Position numbers and translations under genes: made by a program | NCBI GenBank assembly: GCA_002433805.1 | Contig: DJIW01000085.1 | Location: 4,320-12,155 of the forward strand | Source: Competibacteraceae bacterium UBA6584 | GTDB lineage: Bacteria > Pseudomonadota > Gammaproteobacteria > Competibacterales > Competibacteraceae | Length of the DNA stretch: 7,836 nucleotides | Direction of reading: 5' to 3' | Shown here: positions 6,264 to 7,836 of the stretch, piece by piece | How the letters are laid out: each line of letters begins with the position of its first letter | How positions within the stretch are numbered: position 1 is the first letter of the stretch | The notes under the pieces: model-generated | The model's input: only the letters and a program-made list of their open reading frames with translations | What the model was told of the DNA's origin: nothing | Databases searched by the model: none

Positions 6264-7382
6264 TCAGCCAGCGCTATGCCTTTCCGTCAACCGTTGGCGT
6301 TTTTCATAAGCTTCTCGCGCCGCCGCCACATCTTCCAAAAACCAGCCCAACTCGCTCAGCAGCATCGCTTGCGGACCATCTACCAGCGCCTTGGTTGGGG
6401 CAGGATGAAAATCCACCAATACCAAGTTAGCGCCGGATACCACGCCCTGCGCGGTGGCGTGCATCAAATCGTAGAGGCCGTCTGGCGCGCGGTCGCGAGA
6501 ACCGACCGAATGCGAGGGATCGATGCAGACCGGCATTCGGGTCAAGCGCTTGAGCACCGGCACGTGGCTGAAATCGACCAGATTGCGGTGCGGGTCGCCC
6601 ATGTTGGTTTTCACGCCGCGCAGGCAGAACACCACACGGGAATTTCCCTCGCTGGCGAGATACTCGGCGGCGTTGAGCGATTCGTTTAAAGTGATGCCAA
6701 ACCCACGCTTGAGCAGCACCGGAAACTCCTGTTGCCGCCCGACCGCCTTGAGTAGCTCGAAATTCTGCGTGTTGCGGGTGCCGATTTGCAGCATGACGCC
6801 CGTCGCGTGCCCGGTTTGTTCCAGGCACTCGTCAATTTCCTCGACGTGGCTCTCGTGGGTCACCTCCATGGCGATCACTTTGATGCCGTACTGGCCGGCG
6901 AGCTCAAAGACGTACGGCAAGCAAGCCTTGCCGTGGCCCTGAAAGGAATAGGGGTTGGTTCGGGGTTTGTAAGCGCCCATCCGCGTGCAGACCTGGCCGT
7001 TCTCGCGCAAGGCCCTTAACATCAATTCCACATGCTCGGGCGTATCCACCGCGCACAATCCGGCGAACACGTTCAGGTTATCCTGGCTGAACAGCACCCC
7101 GTTATATTCAAATCCGCTGATCCGTTGTTCGTCCTGGTGGCGGCCTAAAATACGGTATTCCTCCGAAATGCGAACCACCCGCTCCACCCCTGGCAGGGCT
7201 TCGATCTCCTCGGCGGAAAGCGTTTTGGTGTCGCCGATCAGATAAATTTCAGTCAGCGCCTGCTGGGTTCCTTGCACCTTATGAACGCGCGTGGCGATCC
7301 CCGGCAACCGCGCTAGATAATCGAGCGTGAGCCGGTAATCCTCGGACTGCTCCCCGACATTGGAACCTAGAATAACAATCAT
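6264..7382 (-). CDS. aroF: 3-deoxy-7-phosphoheptulonate (DAHP) synthase, type I-beta, divergent active site
   Basis: A 372-residue protein of the DAHP synthase/KDO8P synthase-like aldolase family, which condenses phosphoenolpyruvate and erythrose 4-phosphate in the first step of the shikimate pathway. Residues 1-80 form the ferredoxin-like N-terminal regulatory domain (MIVILGS start, EALPGVERVVRI); the rest is the TIM barrel. Conserved pieces are AYKPRTNPYSFQG (137-149), QIGTRNTQNF (199-208), PVLLKRG (221-227), DPSHS (288-292) and VDGPQAM (334-340). Candidate metal ligands are C110, H291, D324 and D335. It departs from consensus: GPCSVE reads GLCAVD, CERG reads CLRG, and the VEVHP glutamate is Asp (VDFHP). 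The ATG at 7382 is chosen over an upstream TTG at 7400 because family members start with MIV-like strands. It has no Shine-Dalgarno of its own and overlaps the leader ORF stop. It may be a working enzyme with a variant site or a divergent paralogue. Confidence 0.85.
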   Translation of the reverse strand: MIVILGSNVGEQSEDYRLTLDYLARLPGIATRVHKVQGTQQALTEIYLIGDTKTLSAEEIEALPGVERVVRISEEYRILGRHQDEQRISGFEYNGVLFSQDNLNVFAGLCAVDTPEHVELMLRALRENGQVCTRMGAYKPRTNPYSFQGHGKACLPYVFELAGQYGIKVIAMEVTHESHVEEIDECLEQTGHATGVMLQIGTRNTQNFELLKAVGRQQEFPVLLKRGFGITLNESLNAAEYLASEGNSRVVFCLRGVKTNMGDPHRNLVDFSHVPVLKRLTRMPVCIDPSHSVGSRDRAPDGLYDLMHATAQGVVSGANLVLVDFHPAPTKALVDGPQAMLLSELGWFLEDVAAAREAYEKRQRLTERHSAG

Positions 7383-7450
7383 GACCCAAGGTGTTCCCAA
7401 ACGTGATGGTAAAATGGAAATGAAAGAGACGTGGTTGGAAGAGCGTTCAT
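7379..7450 (-). CDS. Candidate aromatic-rich leader peptide upstream of aroF
   Basis: A 23-codon reading frame on the minus strand starts with ATG (7450-7448). It ends with TGA (7381-7379), overlapping the aroF ATG (7382-7380) as ATGA. GGAAAG lies 6 nt before its start, a reasonable ribosome site, while aroF has none. Residues 11-18 read FPFYHHVW, so two Phe, one Tyr and one Trp fall within eight codons, just upstream of the first enzyme of aromatic amino acid synthesis. This resembles leader peptides that sense charged tRNA, but the direct overlap with aroF suggests control by translational coupling instead of a classical terminator attenuator. Against it: the frame is short, only about 9 of 23 third positions are G or C, unlike the neighbouring genes, and T-rich DNA gives Phe codons easily. 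Three His residues also weaken an aromatic-specific reading. Confidence 0.45.
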   Translation of the reverse strand: MNALPTTSLSFPFYHHVWEHLGS

Positions 7451-7456
7451 ACTGGT

Positions 7457-7462
7457 CTTTCC
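7457..7462 (-). promoter_or_regulatory. Putative ribosome binding site of the aroF leader ORF
   Basis: Minus-strand GGAAAG is 6 nt before the leader ATG at 7450. The 7-mer ATGGAAA that contains most of it (7464-7458) is perfectly complementary to TTTCCAT at 7420-7414 inside the leader ORF, so the site could be masked in the RNA. Confidence 0.45.
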
Positions 7463-7470
7463 ATCGGGAA

Positions 7471-7492
7471 GGGTTTGCACTGCGGCAAACCC
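7471..7492 (-). other. Perfect 8-bp inverted repeat in the aroF leader region
   Basis: GGGTTTGC and GCAAACCC flank a 6-nt spacer. In the minus-strand RNA they form a stable small hairpin that ends 8 nt before the putative leader ribosome site. No U-run follows, so it is not a plain terminator for serS. It could be a leader RNA element or a binding site for a dimeric regulator; the sequence alone does not decide. Confidence 0.4.
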
Positions 7493-7528
7493 GCCCTCTT
7501 CCACACTCGTGTCCGGACGATAGGCTTT

Positions 7529-7557
7529 TTTAAACTCGCCCAAATCGCGCCTGTCGA
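7529..7557 (-). promoter_or_regulatory. Possible sigma70-type promoter for leader ORF and aroF
   Basis: On the minus strand TCGACA (7557-7552, five of six matches to TTGACA) is followed after exactly 17 nt by TTTAAA (7534-7529, four of six matches to TATAAT). It lies just after the serS stop and would start transcription near 7522, giving a leader RNA of about 140 nt before aroF that contains the hairpin and the short ORF. Weak consensus matches are common by chance, so read-through from serS remains an alternative. Confidence 0.35.
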
Positions 7558-7582
7558 GGCTAAATCCTCACCCGGAGGCAGT

Positions 7583-7836
7583 TCAGCATCCGTCTGGCGC
7601 AAGATACTCCAACCCGCCCATGTAAGGCTTGAGCGCATCGGGAACCCGAATGCGCCCACGCTCGTCCTGATAGTTTTCCATGACCGCCACCAAAGTGCGC
7701 CCTACCGCTAATCCAGAACCGTTTAAGGTATGAACGAGCTCCGGCTTGCCGGTGGCTGGATTGCGCCAGCGCGCTTGCAGGCGGCGCGCTTGAAAATCCT
7801 CGAAATTGCTGCACGAAGAGATATCCAGATACTTCT
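7583..7836 (-). CDS. serS: Seryl-tRNA synthetase, C-terminal part
   Basis: The last 83 complete codons of serS enter from the right edge and end with TGA at 7585-7583; the start lies outside the window. SerS charges tRNA-Ser with serine in the cytoplasm. The visible part carries the class II motif 3 region, ISSCSNFEDFQARRLQARWR, then LVHTLNGSGLAVGRTLVAVM, with the motif 3 arginine in AVGR, and the family's usual ending, IRVPDALKPYMGGLEYL. The tail adds about four residues (APDGC) beyond the common GLEYI ending. Its identity is clear from these motifs. It is oriented the same way as aroF, 132 nt upstream of the leader ORF start, so the two genes could share some transcription. Confidence 0.95.
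   Translation of the reverse strand, partial: KYLDISSCSNFEDFQARRLQARWRNPATGKPELVHTLNGSGLAVGRTLVAVMENYQDERGRIRVPDALKPYMGGLEYLAPDGC

Noticed and set aside
6171..6689. Plus-strand 172-codon frame across the aroF 3' end
   Set aside because: It is antisense to conserved DAHP synthase motifs and begins inside the non-coding G/T-rich tract without a ribosome site.
7383..7400. TTG start at 7400 giving aroF a six-residue N-terminal extension
   Set aside because: The family begins at an MIV-type first strand, matching the ATG at 7382, and the TTG lies inside the leader ORF without a ribosome site.
7508..7531. Weak stem TCGT/ACGA with GTCCGGAC followed by six T on the plus strand, like an intrinsic terminator
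   Set aside because: The stem is only four pairs, the T-run is offset from it, and no plus-strand gene ends here.
7560..7814. Minus-strand 84-codon frame overlapping the serS end
   Set aside because: It is a different frame from the one encoding the clear SerS motif 3 region.

Overview
The window looks like GC-rich chromosomal DNA from a Gram-negative bacterium, probably a gammaproteobacterium. This rests on the periplasmic-binding-protein transporter, the tightly packed genes and the general character of the SerS and DAHP synthase sequences. The lineage is an inference, not a measurement.

Left part (1-6114, plus strand): one compact operon running out of the window on the left. It encodes the C-terminal part of a periplasmic solute-binding protein, two membrane permeases (LivH, LivM) and two ATPases (LivG, LivF) of a branched-chain/hydrophobic amino acid (HAAT) ABC importer. 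These are followed by a CBS-CBS-ACT regulatory protein and a phenylacetate-CoA ligase (PaaK family). Gene gaps are 3-30 nt, with one 11-nt overlap. The unit can be read as import of an aromatic or branched-chain compound, a ligand- or nucleotide-sensing protein, and CoA activation of an aryl acid.

Middle (6115-6263): a convergent intergenic gap. It holds a small hairpin (6155-6176) and a strongly strand-biased tract (6177-6240). Read as minus-strand RNA, the tract is rich in C and A and poor in G, as expected of a Rho-utilisation region at the end of the aroF transcript.

Right part (minus strand): serS (3' end only, entering from the right edge), a gap of about 200 nt, then aroF, a type I-beta DAHP synthase with an N-terminal ferredoxin-like (FeLD/ACT-like) domain. 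The enzyme departs from the family consensus at several active-site motifs.

The most interesting item is in the gap upstream of aroF. A 23-codon open reading frame (7450-7379) has a plausible Shine-Dalgarno sequence. It carries the cluster FPFYHHVW (two Phe, one Tyr, one Trp), and its stop codon overlaps the aroF start as ATGA. A possible sigma70-like promoter and a perfect 8-bp hairpin lie just upstream. This resembles a leader peptide that could couple aromatic amino acid supply to translation of the first enzyme of aromatic biosynthesis. It is a hypothesis from the sequence alone. No CRISPR array, tRNA, rRNA or mobile element was seen.
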